Assembly: GCA_964412015.1 (NCBI GenBank)
Contig: CAYPMO010000009.1
Coordinates: 17,518 to 81,517 of the forward strand
DNA from: SZUA-318 sp964412015
Lineage (GTDB): Bacteria > Gemmatimonadota > Gemmatimonadetes > Longimicrobiales > Gaopeijiaceae
Length of the DNA: 64,000 nt
Reading direction: 5' to 3'
In this document: one piece after another, positions 41,997-50,381 of the stretch
How positions within the stretch are numbered: the first letter of the stretch is position 1
Layout: the number at the start of each line of letters is the position of its first letter
Translations under genes and position numbers: made by a program
The notes under the pieces: model-generated
Database searches by the model: none
Told to the model about the DNA's origin: nothing
Seen by the model: the letters and a program-made list of their open reading frames with translations, nothing else

Positions 41997-44282
41997 TCAG
42001 CGCTCCGATCCTCCGGGGCGCGGATCGAGGCGCACGATCCCCACGTCGAGGTACTGTTCTCCCTCGGTCTGCCTCACGTGGACGGCCATCGTGTTCTCGC
42101 CGGCGTGGAACGCCGCCGCCGCCGTCGCGTCGAGGGGGACGAGCACGTAGCCGGTCGTGTACCCTTCCAGGACCGCGACCCGGGTCCCGTTCATCCAGAT
42201 CTCCGCATCCTCGTCGTGGTGCACCCGGAGCCAGAGCCCTTCCGGCGATCCCTCCAGGTCGAACGCCCGGCGGGCCCAGAGCTCGTGCTCTCTCCAGACG
42301 GTGCGCACCCTCGCCCCCGGCGTGTCCTCGCTGCCGAAGCCTCCCGGGCCCTCGAGCCATCCCGCGTCGCCGTCCTTCCTCGTCTGCCACCCCGGGGGAG
42401 GCTCGTCGGTTCGATACTGCCAACGTTGACCCTCACGCCGGGACGTAGGGACGACCTCCCGCACCAGCGGAGGAGGAGTGAAGAGGCGCGCATGGTCCCA
42501 GGCGATATCCGCGGGGAGCTTCACGACCTCCCGGTCGTAGGTCATGATCCCGTTGACCTCCACCTCCACGTCGGTCGTCTGTGTGTAGATGGCGGCCGCC
42601 AGGCCCTCCCCCACCAGGGGATGGAGTTGCACCAGGAGCGCCCGGTACGCCGACGCCAGCGCGTCGGCATCGGAGTAGGCCCGGTACCCCCAGTTCCCTT
42701 CCGCGACCCACGTGTGCCCTGCCAGGGGGAGGCCCAGCCCACCGAACTCGCCCAGCACCGCTGCGCGCCGCTCCTCCGGCTGCGGCATCCCGGGGCCGGG
42801 GTAGCGGTGCACGTCGGAGACGTCGCCGCCGCCCTCGTCGGTCCATCCGGACGCATGATTCACGAGCCGGGACGGGTCGAGAGTGCGGATACGCTCCGCC
42901 CACGAGCGGGCATCGTGCTGCCCCCACCCCTCGTTGAACGGCACCCACATGACGATGGACGGGTGGTTCACGTGGGTGTTCACCAGGGCCTCCAGCTCGC
43001 GGCCGAACTGGGCGCGTGCCTCTTCGGTGCCGTTCTTCCCGCTCGGCATGTCCTGCCAGACCAGGACGCCCAAGCGGTCGGCGTGCCAATACCACCGGGC
43101 GGGCTCCACCTTGACGTGCTTGCGGATCGTGTTGAAGCCCAGACGCCGAGTGACCTCGATGTCGTGCCTCAGGGCCTCGTCCGTGGGAGCGGTGTACAGC
43201 CCGTCGGGCCACCACCCCTGGTCCAGGAGGCCGAGCTGGAAGAGGGGCGCGCCGTTGAGGACGAGCCTCGGGTAGCCCTGCGCGTCCCTCTCCAGGGAGA
43301 TCGAGCGCATTCCGGCGTAGGAGCGGACTACATCGCCCCCCTCCAGCCGCACCTCGACGTCGTAGAGATATGGGTCGTCGGGCGACCAGAGCCGAGGCCG
43401 GGGAACCGGCACGGCCACCGGCGACTCGGCGACCCCCGTGGCGGTGCCCACCACTCTGGCGGGCGCGCCGGCGTCACCGGGGGCGGATACGACGACCTCG
43501 ACGCGCCGTCCCGAGGCACCTCCTGCGACGTCCAGCGTCACCACCAGACGTCCCGACGCCAGGTCCGGGACCATGCGGAGCCCCCGGACCCAGGCCGAGG
43601 GAACCGGCTCGAGCCACACCGTCTGCCAGATTCCGGTTACCGCCGTGTACCAGATGCTCCTCGGACGGAGCACCTGCTTGCCGCGCGGCTGCTCTCCCTG
43701 GTCGGTGGGATCCCAGACGGAGACGACCACCTCCTGCTCGGTGCCCGCCTTCAGGGCGTCGGTGACGTCGAGCGTGAAGGCGTCGTACCCTCCCCGGTGG
43801 GTGCCCAGCTCGACGCCGTTCACCCACACGGTGACCTCCCAATCCACGGCCCCGAAGTGGAGGAGCAAGCGCTCGCCGGGACCGAGAGCCGGCGGCGGGA
43901 ACGTCCTTCGGTACCACACGCGCTCCTCGGGCGTCACGGTCCGGCGCACCCCCGACAGGGCCGACTCCACGGGGAAGGGAACCAGGATCCGCTGGGGAAA
44001 GACGTCGGGTCGCGTCGCCGCGCGGTCGGTCACGGCGAGCTCCCAGCGTCCGTTGAGGTTCGTCCACCGCTCACGCCTGAGCTGCGGACGCGGATACTCC
44101 GGGAGAGGAACCGTCGCGGACATCGCCTCGGTGGTCCACCGGGTCTCGAGGCCCGGCCCGCCCTGGGCGGCCAGCTCGCGGGGGCCCGCCGCGGCGAGCG
44201 CGATGGTGGAGACGACGGCCGCCGTCGCGAACGCCGACCAAGACCGGCGGCGTCCGAGCTGGGGGTGGCTCATGGCGTTCAT
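41997..44282 (-). CDS. Secreted glycoside hydrolase family 2 enzyme
   Basis: A 761-residue protein with a signal peptide (FATAAVVSTIALAAAGPRELAAQ). GH2 sugar-binding domain (WTNLNGRWELAV ... VWYRRTF ... HFGAVDWEVTVWVNG), an immunoglobulin-like domain and a TIM barrel follow. The acid/base is in PSIVMWVPFNEGWGQHD, and the probable nucleophile in VLGEFGGLGLP. A second beta-sandwich at the C-terminus ends in NTMAVHVRQTEGEQYLDVGI. Substrate likely a beta-galactoside, -glucuronide or related; not decided. It overlaps the GH127 gene (ATGA), so both act on the same glycan. Confidence 0.92.
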   Translation of the reverse strand: MNAMSHPQLGRRRSWSAFATAAVVSTIALAAAGPRELAAQGGPGLETRWTTEAMSATVPLPEYPRPQLRRERWTNLNGRWELAVTDRAATRPDVFPQRILVPFPVESALSGVRRTVTPEERVWYRRTFPPPALGPGERLLLHFGAVDWEVTVWVNGVELGTHRGGYDAFTLDVTDALKAGTEQEVVVSVWDPTDQGEQPRGKQVLRPRSIWYTAVTGIWQTVWLEPVPSAWVRGLRMVPDLASGRLVVTLDVAGGASGRRVEVVVSAPGDAGAPARVVGTATGVAESPVAVPVPRPRLWSPDDPYLYDVEVRLEGGDVVRSYAGMRSISLERDAQGYPRLVLNGAPLFQLGLLDQGWWPDGLYTAPTDEALRHDIEVTRRLGFNTIRKHVKVEPARWYWHADRLGVLVWQDMPSGKNGTEEARAQFGRELEALVNTHVNHPSIVMWVPFNEGWGQHDARSWAERIRTLDPSRLVNHASGWTDEGGGDVSDVHRYPGPGMPQPEERRAAVLGEFGGLGLPLAGHTWVAEGNWGYRAYSDADALASAYRALLVQLHPLVGEGLAAAIYTQTTDVEVEVNGIMTYDREVVKLPADIAWDHARLFTPPPLVREVVPTSRREGQRWQYRTDEPPPGWQTRKDGDAGWLEGPGGFGSEDTPGARVRTVWREHELWARRAFDLEGSPEGLWLRVHHDEDAEIWMNGTRVAVLEGYTTGYVLVPLDATAAAAFHAGENTMAVHVRQTEGEQYLDVGIVRLDPRPGGSER

Positions 44283-46306
44283 TCCGTCAGCCGCGGGAAC
44301 TCCGTGACGCGGATGTTCGTGCACCCGTAGGGGATCAACGTCAACTCCTCGAGGGGCTCCTCGGAGCGGTTCGGTCCCGGCGCGATCTCCCCCGCCCAGC
44401 CGTGCTCGATCTTCCATCCCGGGAGGCGGCGACCCCGGGCGCGCACCCGCATACCGGCGCCCTCCGGGGAGAAGGGCCGCGCGCCCACGGGTCTTTCCTC
44501 GAAGGAGAGTGCTTCCTCCGGGGCGTCCGGATCCACGAGCAGACCGTAGTTCCACGGCGTGACGGGCCGCACCTCGAAGTCTCCGTGGGGGAGCTCGCGA
44601 TGCGGCTCGTCGGCGTTCACCCGGGTCCACTCCTCTTCCAGGAACAGGCTGTAGACGAGGGGACCCCGCTCCACCGCCACGGCGCCGGCGTACCGGACGG
44701 TGACCCGGGGCCGCATGGGGAAACGGAGGTCGAGTCGGGTGGGACCGCGCCACGTCCGCTCCACGCGGTGCCAGGTGCCGGGCCGCAGGACCGCGGGCGG
44801 GCGTCCGCCGACCGAGATCGTCGCGCCTTCGGTCCACCCGGGGACGCGCAGCAGGAGGGGAAAGGAGACCTCCCGCTCCGACGTGACCGTCAGGGCGATC
44901 GCGTCGCGGAACGGGTAATCGGTGTCGCTCACGATGGCGACCGGAACGTCGCCGGAGCGGAAGTGCACCTCGCTGGGCGCGTAGGCCACCGCCGCCATGC
45001 CTCCTCCGGGCGCTTCCATCCAGAGGTGGCCGGCGAACTTCGGCCACCCCTGGTGCATGTTGGCGGTGCAGCACCCGTAGTTGGGCTCCAGGCCGTACAG
45101 GTTCGACTCGGGTCCGTTCGTGGTCCACATGTGGTCCGGGTTGATCGTGCACTGCACCTGGTTCACCTGCTGGTCGTACTGATGCGCCCACATGTGCGGG
45201 GTGAAGGTGGCCGGCAGGGCATTGAACGCGATCCGCTCCAGGCGATCGGCGAACGCCGCGTCGCCGAAGACCGAGGTCAGGACCTCCAGGCTGTAGAGCA
45301 TCTCCACGACCGCGCACAGCTCGGTTCCCTGCACCGGATTCCTCCCGGCGAGGCACTCGTCGCCCGTAAACATCCCCGTGACCTGGCCGTGGAACCGGTC
45401 CAGCACCGCGAGCATGAGGTTCGGGAGCTCGCGGTCCTCGGGGCGCCGGTCCAGGCGCCACGAGAGTGCTCCCGCCTTGGGCGCCATGGCCGTGTTCACG
45501 ACGTGTTTGTCCCAGGTCCAGCGGCCGCGGCGCGGCGTCGGCACGGTGACGTCATCGGTTCGGTAGAGCGCGCCGTAGTCGGTGCCTTGGTCGCGCAGTC
45601 TACGCGCTAGATCGAGAAGCCACGCCTCCCCCGTCCGCTCGTAGGCGTAGAAGATCGGCACCAGCCCCTCGAACCAGCGGTACTTTCCCCACCGGAAGAG
45701 CGGTGTCCCCGCCACGGTCCGTTGCAGGGATCGGAGGCTCGAGACCAGGGCCGCGAGGACGCGCTCGTCCCCGGTGGCGGCGTGGTACTGGGACAGGACC
45801 TTGTCCGCGAGCAGGATGGCCCACAGGTCGTAGGCGCCCTCCCGCTGCGCCGCCATGGGCTGGAAGATCCCGTCGGGGCGCTGGTTCCTCACGATGTGGT
45901 TCATATACCCGTGGATGCGGGCCTTGAGAGCCTGGTCGTCCAGGGTCCACGCGAGCGGGATGACGCCGTCCAGCCAATACGGGGCGCGCTCCCACCCTTC
46001 CGCGTCCCCGCCGAACCACCCGCTGCGCGCGACGTCCGGCCAGAAGAGGTCCAGGTGCCCCGAGAGCCCGTCCGCCTGGATGCGCAGCTGCCGCTCGAGC
46101 CACCCCCGGGGGCGTACGACTCCGGGCGCGAGGGGCCGAAACGCCGGATCGGCGAGGCCGGCCTGCGCCGGAGCGAGGCGGCGCTCATCAGGAGGCATGC
46201 GTTTGGAGTCGAGGTCGGCGAGGCCGCGCGGCGTGGCCGCGGCCGCGAGGGCCGAGCCCCCGGCGGCCATGCGTGCGAGGAACTCGCGACGGTCGATGGA
46301 GCTCAT
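44279..46306 (-). CDS. GH127 (DUF1680) beta-L-arabinofuranosidase-like enzyme with Tat signal
   Basis: A 675-residue protein. A twin-arginine leader, SIDRREFLARMAAGGSALAAAA, suggests folded export. The body has the GH127 pattern: LAPGVVRPRGWLERQLRIQADGLSGHL, YWLDGVIPLAW, TGDECLAGRNPVQGTELCAVVEM, and the active-site cysteine region LEPNYGCCTANMHQGWPKF, where family members use Cys/Glu with zinc. It removes terminal beta-L-arabinofuranose or a similar sugar. It is the first gene of a two-gene glycosidase operon, divergent from an ArsR regulator. Confidence 0.92.
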   Translation of the reverse strand: MSSIDRREFLARMAAGGSALAAAATPRGLADLDSKRMPPDERRLAPAQAGLADPAFRPLAPGVVRPRGWLERQLRIQADGLSGHLDLFWPDVARSGWFGGDAEGWERAPYWLDGVIPLAWTLDDQALKARIHGYMNHIVRNQRPDGIFQPMAAQREGAYDLWAILLADKVLSQYHAATGDERVLAALVSSLRSLQRTVAGTPLFRWGKYRWFEGLVPIFYAYERTGEAWLLDLARRLRDQGTDYGALYRTDDVTVPTPRRGRWTWDKHVVNTAMAPKAGALSWRLDRRPEDRELPNLMLAVLDRFHGQVTGMFTGDECLAGRNPVQGTELCAVVEMLYSLEVLTSVFGDAAFADRLERIAFNALPATFTPHMWAHQYDQQVNQVQCTINPDHMWTTNGPESNLYGLEPNYGCCTANMHQGWPKFAGHLWMEAPGGGMAAVAYAPSEVHFRSGDVPVAIVSDTDYPFRDAIALTVTSEREVSFPLLLRVPGWTEGATISVGGRPPAVLRPGTWHRVERTWRGPTRLDLRFPMRPRVTVRYAGAVAVERGPLVYSLFLEEEWTRVNADEPHRELPHGDFEVRPVTPWNYGLLVDPDAPEEALSFEERPVGARPFSPEGAGMRVRARGRRLPGWKIEHGWAGEIAPGPNRSEEPLEELTLIPYGCTNIRVTEFPRLTE

Positions 46307-46387
46307 GACGGGCCTCCGCGCGGGTCGTGGGCCCAGGATCCCCCGGGCCCAGGGGCAAGGTAGGAAGGCCCTCCCTCGGCCGCACGG

Positions 46388-46416
46388 TTGACAACGGATC
46401 AATACATATTTATATG
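46388..46416 (+). promoter_or_regulatory. arsR-type gene promoter
   Basis: A perfect -35 TTGACA (46388-46393), a 17-bp spacer and TATATG (46411-46416) lie about 30 bases before the regulator ATG, in an AT-rich patch unlike the surroundings. Confidence 0.6.
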
Positions 46417-46419
46417 TAT
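46402..46419. promoter_or_regulatory. Palindromic operator ATACATAT-TT-ATATGTAT
   Basis: A perfect 8-2-8 inverted repeat overlaps the spacer and -10 of the regulator's own promoter. Such AT-rich palindromes are normal ArsR/SmtB operators, so the protein probably represses itself. The site lies 96 bases upstream of the divergent GH127 start and could affect that operon too. Confidence 0.6.
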
Positions 46420-46447
46420 ATGTCAGTAGTTCCGACCAGGAGGGTTC

Positions 46448-46753
46448 ATGACCACGAAGACGCGTGAGCCCGTAAGCGCGGCCGACGTAGAGGACACCGC
46501 ACACATGCTGCGTTGCCTCGGGCATCCGATCCGCCTCCGTATCCTCGACGTCCTGGATAAGGGCGGCGAGGCGACCGTCACCGAGATCTACGAGTCGCTC
46601 GACGTGGAGCAGGCCGTGGCCTCGCAGCACCTGACCACGATGTGGGACAAGGGAATCCTGCGGCGGCGTAAGGACGGCGTGCACGTCTACTATGGTATTG
46701 CCGACGAGCGCGCCCTGAAGGTGTTGGACTGCCTGCGACACGGAGGCTGTTGA
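46448..46753 (+). CDS. ArsR-family winged-helix transcriptional regulator
   Basis: A 101-residue protein covering one winged-helix domain: MLRCLGHPIRLRILDVLDKGG, ATVTEIYESLDVEQAVASQHLTTM (recognition helix), GILRRRKDGVHVYYGIADER (wing). It holds three cysteines: Cys23 in helix 2, and Cys95 and Cys101 near the end. No classic ELCVCDL metal motif is present, so it may sense thiols or redox state rather than arsenic. It is divergent from the glycosidase operon and 116 bases before the S46 peptidase gene. Confidence 0.9.
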   Translation: MTTKTREPVSAADVEDTAHMLRCLGHPIRLRILDVLDKGGEATVTEIYESLDVEQAVASQHLTTMWDKGILRRRKDGVHVYYGIADERALKVLDCLRHGGC

Positions 46754-46869
46754 TCCGACCGCCGCGGCCTCCGGGTCGCGGCGCGCTCGGCTTGTCGCCC
46801 CCCCCGGACACGGCGAGCTTTCGAGCGGCGAGGGGAGCCATCATTCCAACGTCGGGAAGGGAGCGAGGT

Positions 46870-49161
46870 ATGCGCCGTGCGAGCGTGGGCGGGGGCCGTG
46901 CCCTCCGAGGGATGCTGGTCCTGGGCCTCGCGGTCCTCCTGTCGGCCTGCGGCGGCACCGCTCCTCCTCCGCCTCCACCGGCTCCCTCGGGGGCCGCTCC
47001 CGGGGGCATCACGATGGAGCCGGGCATGCCGCTGGTCCGAACCGACGAGGAGCCCGGCCAGATCCCCCGGCCCATCGTGTACGGGGTGGATCTCGACACG
47101 GTCCGGGCCGGGCGCTTCGACCAGGGGAAGATGTGGACCTTCGAGTTCCCCCCGGTCGAGTACTTCGTCCAGGAGCACGGGTTTCGTCCCGACGCGGGGT
47201 GGTTCGAGAAGGCCCACTTGGGGGCGCTGCGGATCCCCTCGTGCTCGGCTGCCTTCGTCTCTCCGAACGGGCTGGTCCTCACCAATCACCATTGCGCCCG
47301 TGAGTTCGTCACGCAGGTGCAGCGCGAGGGCGAGAGCCTGCTGGACGACGGCTTCTACGCGACGGACCTCGCGGACGAGCGGCCCGTGGAGGACTTCGAG
47401 GCCGACCAGCTCATCGAGATCGTGGACGTCACGGACGAGGTGAACGCCGCGGTGGACGCGGCTCCGCCGGACGAGCGGGCGGACGTCCGGGAAGAGGTCC
47501 TGGAGCGGATCGACGATCGTCTCACGGAGGAGCGGGGAGGAGAGGACTCCGGGATGGTGGTCGAGATGGTGTCGCTGTACAACGGCGGGCGCACGTCGGC
47601 GTACGTCTTCCGCCGCTATACGCACGCTAAGCTCGTCGCGGCGCCGGAAGTCCAGATGGGGTTCTTCGGGGGCGACCCCGACAACTTCACGTATCCGCGC
47701 TACAACCTCGATTTCTCGCTGTTCCGGATCTACGACGAGCGGGGTGACCCCCTGACGAGCGACGTCTACTTCCCGGTGGACGACGATGGGCTCAACGAGG
47801 GGGACCCCGTCTTCATCGTGGGGAATCCCGGCTCGACCAGTCGCCTCCAGACCGTGGCGGAGCTCGAGTTCCGCCGGGACGTGAGCGACCGCTACGTGGT
47901 GGATCTGCTGCGCTCCCGCATGAAGGTCCTGGACGCGTTCATCCGGAGCCATCCCGAGGAGGCTGCGAAGCGGGACCTGCGCAATTCCTACTTCGGCCTG
48001 AGCAACTCCGAGAAGGCGTACACGGGGCAGGTTCGTGGGCTGGAGGACCCCGTCATCATCGCACGGCGCCGGGACACCGAGAGGCGGTTCCAGGAGGCCA
48101 TCGCCGCCGACTCGTCGCTGAACGCGCGGTACGGGCGGCTCATCGCGCGGATGGCCGAGCTGCAGGAGACGAAGCGGAGCCAGGCCGCCGGGTTCGGCGC
48201 GTTCCTCGCGATGACCAGCGAGGACATGGAGTCGGCGACGCTCCACCGTGCCCTCATCGCGTTCCAGGTGCTGAACGCCCGCATGGGCGGGGCCGAGCCG
48301 GAGCAGGTCCAGGATCTGGTGGACGAGCTGAAGGCCGTCCCCGACCAGCATCCGGATCTGAACAAAGGCCTGATGGCGGCGCGCTTCCAGGACTTCGTGA
48401 CCCGCTTCGGCGAAGACAGCGAGATCGCGCGCGCCGTCCTGAGCGGACGCACGCCCGGGGCCGCCGCGACGGCTGTGTTCGAGGGGAGCGTGCTGTCCGA
48501 CTCGGCGGGCGCGGTCGCGGCGATCGAAGCCGGCACCGTCCAGATGACCGACCCGGCGCTCCGGGTGGTTCAGGGGTATCTGCCCGCGTTCATGCAATTC
48601 CAGCAGGTCGTGGGTCGGGTGTTCCCGGAGGAGGCGGAGATCGCGGCCGACCTGGGCCGCGCCCGCTTCGAGGTGTACGGCACCGACGTGCCGCCGGATG
48701 CGACGTTCTCGCTCCGCATCGCCGACGGGGAGGTCGCGGGCTACCCCTACAACGGCACCGAAGCCCCGTGGTTCACGACGATCTGGGGGCTCTACGACCG
48801 GCACTTCTCGTTCGCGGGCCGGGAGGAGTGGGCGCTGCCGCCGAGGTGGGGGACGCCGCCCTCGGGCCTCGACCTCTCCACGCCGCTGAACTTCGTGTGC
48901 ACTGCCGACATCATCGGCGGCAATTCCGGATCGCCCGTGCTGGACCGGGACCTCGAGGTCGTGGGGGTGGTGTTCGACGGCAACATCGAGAGCCTGCCGG
49001 GTGACTACATCTACCTGCCCGAGCTCAACCGCTCGGTTGCGGTGGACATCCGCGCGATCGTGGCGGCGCTCGACCACGCGTACGACCTGGACCGCCTGGT
49101 GCTCGAGCTCCGCACGGGCCGGCTCGTGGCGACCGAGGAGGAGGCGGATCGGGCCAGGTAG
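46870..49161 (+). CDS. S46-family dipeptidyl-peptidase (DPP7/DPP11 type)
   Basis: A 763-residue secreted serine peptidase with a lipoprotein signal (LAVLLSACGG) followed by a Pro-rich spacer. The chymotrypsin-like triad is visible: His140/141 in LTNHHCAREF, Asp271 in FGGDPDNFTYPRYNLDFSLFR, and Ser686 in IIGGNSGSPV. The inserted helical domain of S46 lies between. These enzymes release N-terminal dipeptides in the periplasm, letting cells feed on proteins. Start ATG at 46870 gives the lipoprotein signal. Next gene follows after 20 bases. Confidence 0.94.
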   Translation: MRRASVGGGRALRGMLVLGLAVLLSACGGTAPPPPPPAPSGAAPGGITMEPGMPLVRTDEEPGQIPRPIVYGVDLDTVRAGRFDQGKMWTFEFPPVEYFVQEHGFRPDAGWFEKAHLGALRIPSCSAAFVSPNGLVLTNHHCAREFVTQVQREGESLLDDGFYATDLADERPVEDFEADQLIEIVDVTDEVNAAVDAAPPDERADVREEVLERIDDRLTEERGGEDSGMVVEMVSLYNGGRTSAYVFRRYTHAKLVAAPEVQMGFFGGDPDNFTYPRYNLDFSLFRIYDERGDPLTSDVYFPVDDDGLNEGDPVFIVGNPGSTSRLQTVAELEFRRDVSDRYVVDLLRSRMKVLDAFIRSHPEEAAKRDLRNSYFGLSNSEKAYTGQVRGLEDPVIIARRRDTERRFQEAIAADSSLNARYGRLIARMAELQETKRSQAAGFGAFLAMTSEDMESATLHRALIAFQVLNARMGGAEPEQVQDLVDELKAVPDQHPDLNKGLMAARFQDFVTRFGEDSEIARAVLSGRTPGAAATAVFEGSVLSDSAGAVAAIEAGTVQMTDPALRVVQGYLPAFMQFQQVVGRVFPEEAEIAADLGRARFEVYGTDVPPDATFSLRIADGEVAGYPYNGTEAPWFTTIWGLYDRHFSFAGREEWALPPRWGTPPSGLDLSTPLNFVCTADIIGGNSGSPVLDRDLEVVGVVFDGNIESLPGDYIYLPELNRSVAVDIRAIVAALDHAYDLDRLVLELRTGRLVATEEEADRAR

Positions 49162-49181
49162 AGGGCGGCCGGAGGTGAGAC

Positions 49182-49880
49182 GTGGGCGAACATGACAAGG
49201 TTCTCTCCGCCGGCGCGGTGATCCGCCTGGCGGTCCTCGTGGTGGCGCTCCCCTGTCTGCCGCTGTTGATCTCCTGGCGTTGGGGATGGTGGGAGGCCTG
49301 GCTGTATGCCCTGACGGCAATCCTGGGGTTCGTCGTCAGCCGTGTGCTCGCGGTCCGGCGTCACCCCGATCTGTTCGCGGAGCGTGCTCGGTCCATGGAC
49401 CATGACAACATCCAGGGCTGGGACCGGGTGTTGGCCCCGTTGGCGGCGCTGGGTGGCGGGCTTTTGCCGCTGGTCGCCGGGCTGGATGCGCGCTTGGGCG
49501 GGTCCGCCACGTTCAGCCTGCCCGCCAGGTTCGCGGCGTTGGTCGTGATCTTGGTCGGCTACGCCTTCAGCTCCTGGGCCCTGATCGAGAACCGGTACTT
49601 CTCGGGCGTGGTGCGCATCCAGAGCGAGCGCGGCCACCACGTCGTGTCGAGCGGCCCCTACCGCTGGATCCGGCATCCCGGCTACGCAGGGGGGCTCGTG
49701 GCCTACTGGGCGACGCCGGTTCTCCTGGAGTCGCCGTGGGCATTCCTGCCCGCGGCGTTCCTGACGATCGTGCTGGTCGTCCGCGCCGCGCTGGAGGACC
49801 GCACGCTCCAGGATTGGCTGGAGGGCTATCGGTACTACGCGGAGCAGGTCCGGTATCGCCTTCTGCCGGGTCTTTGGTGA
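49182..49880 (+). CDS. Membrane methyltransferase of the isoprenylcysteine carboxyl methyltransferase-like family
   Basis: A 232-residue protein with four or five helices. The C-terminal signature SSGPYRWIRHPGYAGGLVAY, and the later LEDRTLQDWLEGYRYYAEQVRYRLLP, mark the ICMT/PEMT methyltransferase fold that binds S-adenosylmethionine at the membrane. In bacteria such proteins modify lipids or small molecules; the substrate is unknown here. GTG at 49182 follows GGAGG by eight bases. It lies just downstream of the S46 gene, perhaps co-transcribed. Confidence 0.82.
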   Translation: MGEHDKVLSAGAVIRLAVLVVALPCLPLLISWRWGWWEAWLYALTAILGFVVSRVLAVRRHPDLFAERARSMDHDNIQGWDRVLAPLAALGGGLLPLVAGLDARLGGSATFSLPARFAALVVILVGYAFSSWALIENRYFSGVVRIQSERGHHVVSSGPYRWIRHPGYAGGLVAYWATPVLLESPWAFLPAAFLTIVLVVRAALEDRTLQDWLEGYRYYAEQVRYRLLPGLW

Positions 49881-49941
49881 GCGGAGCCATTCCGGAGTGA
49901 TGCGCCCTGCAACTTTTCACCTCCTCCCCTCGTCCAATGCG

Positions 49942-49961
49942 ATGTAGACATCGTCGACATC
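49942..49961 (+). promoter_or_regulatory. Candidate PadR operator
   Basis: ATGTAGACAT (49942-49951) is an inverted repeat ATGT-AG-ACAT, close to the ATGT...ACAT elements bound by PadR regulators. It sits inside two tandem nonamers, GTAGACATC and GTCGACATC (49944-49961). The padR start is about 85 bases downstream. Confidence 0.4.
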
Positions 49962-50045
49962 GGTCGCGGGGGTGCCCGCGACGGGCGGCGGCTCCGGGGC
50001 AGCGGCTCCGGCGCCGGAAGAACCACAGAGCCGAGGGGAGGGCTC

Positions 50046-50381
50046 ATGCCTCCACGCTTCCTGGGCGAATTCGAGCAGATGGTCCTGTTGGCGACGCTCC
50101 AGTTGAAGGAGAGCGCCAACGCCGTCTCCATCCTGCGGGAGCTGGACGCCCGGGCAGGCCGGTCCGTTTCCCGCGGCACGCTGTACAAGACCCTCGAGCG
50201 GATGGAGGTGAAGGGGCTGGTGGCGTGGGACGCGGAGGAAGGGCCGCCGGAGCGGGGTGGTCACCCGCGTCGGCTGTTCCGCGTCACCGGGCGCGGAATC
50301 CAGGCGCTCCAGGAATCCCGGGCGGCGTTCCTGCGGCTCTGGGAGGGGCTGGACGAGGCCGTCGGGGAGTCGGAGTCATGA
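50046..50381 (+). CDS. PadR-family transcriptional regulator
   Basis: A 111-residue winged-helix protein: FLGEFEQMVLLATLQLKESANAVSILRELDARAGRSVSRGTLYKTLERMEVKGLV in overlapping pieces matches the PadR N-terminal domain, with GGHPRRLFRVTGRGIQAL as wing and start of the dimer helix. Its ATG-TGA overlap with the permease gene shows joint translation. In Acidobacteria and Gemmatimonadota, PadR genes routinely precede ADOP permeases, probably as their repressors; the effector is unknown. Confidence 0.93.
   Translation: MPPRFLGEFEQMVLLATLQLKESANAVSILRELDARAGRSVSRGTLYKTLERMEVKGLVAWDAEEGPPERGGHPRRLFRVTGRGIQALQESRAAFLRLWEGLDEAVGESES

Noticed and set aside
46690..49320. 876-codon open frame opposite the S46 peptidase gene
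   Set aside because: Same reasoning: low-complexity residue make-up, no domain, and the peptidase triad on the plus strand is intact.
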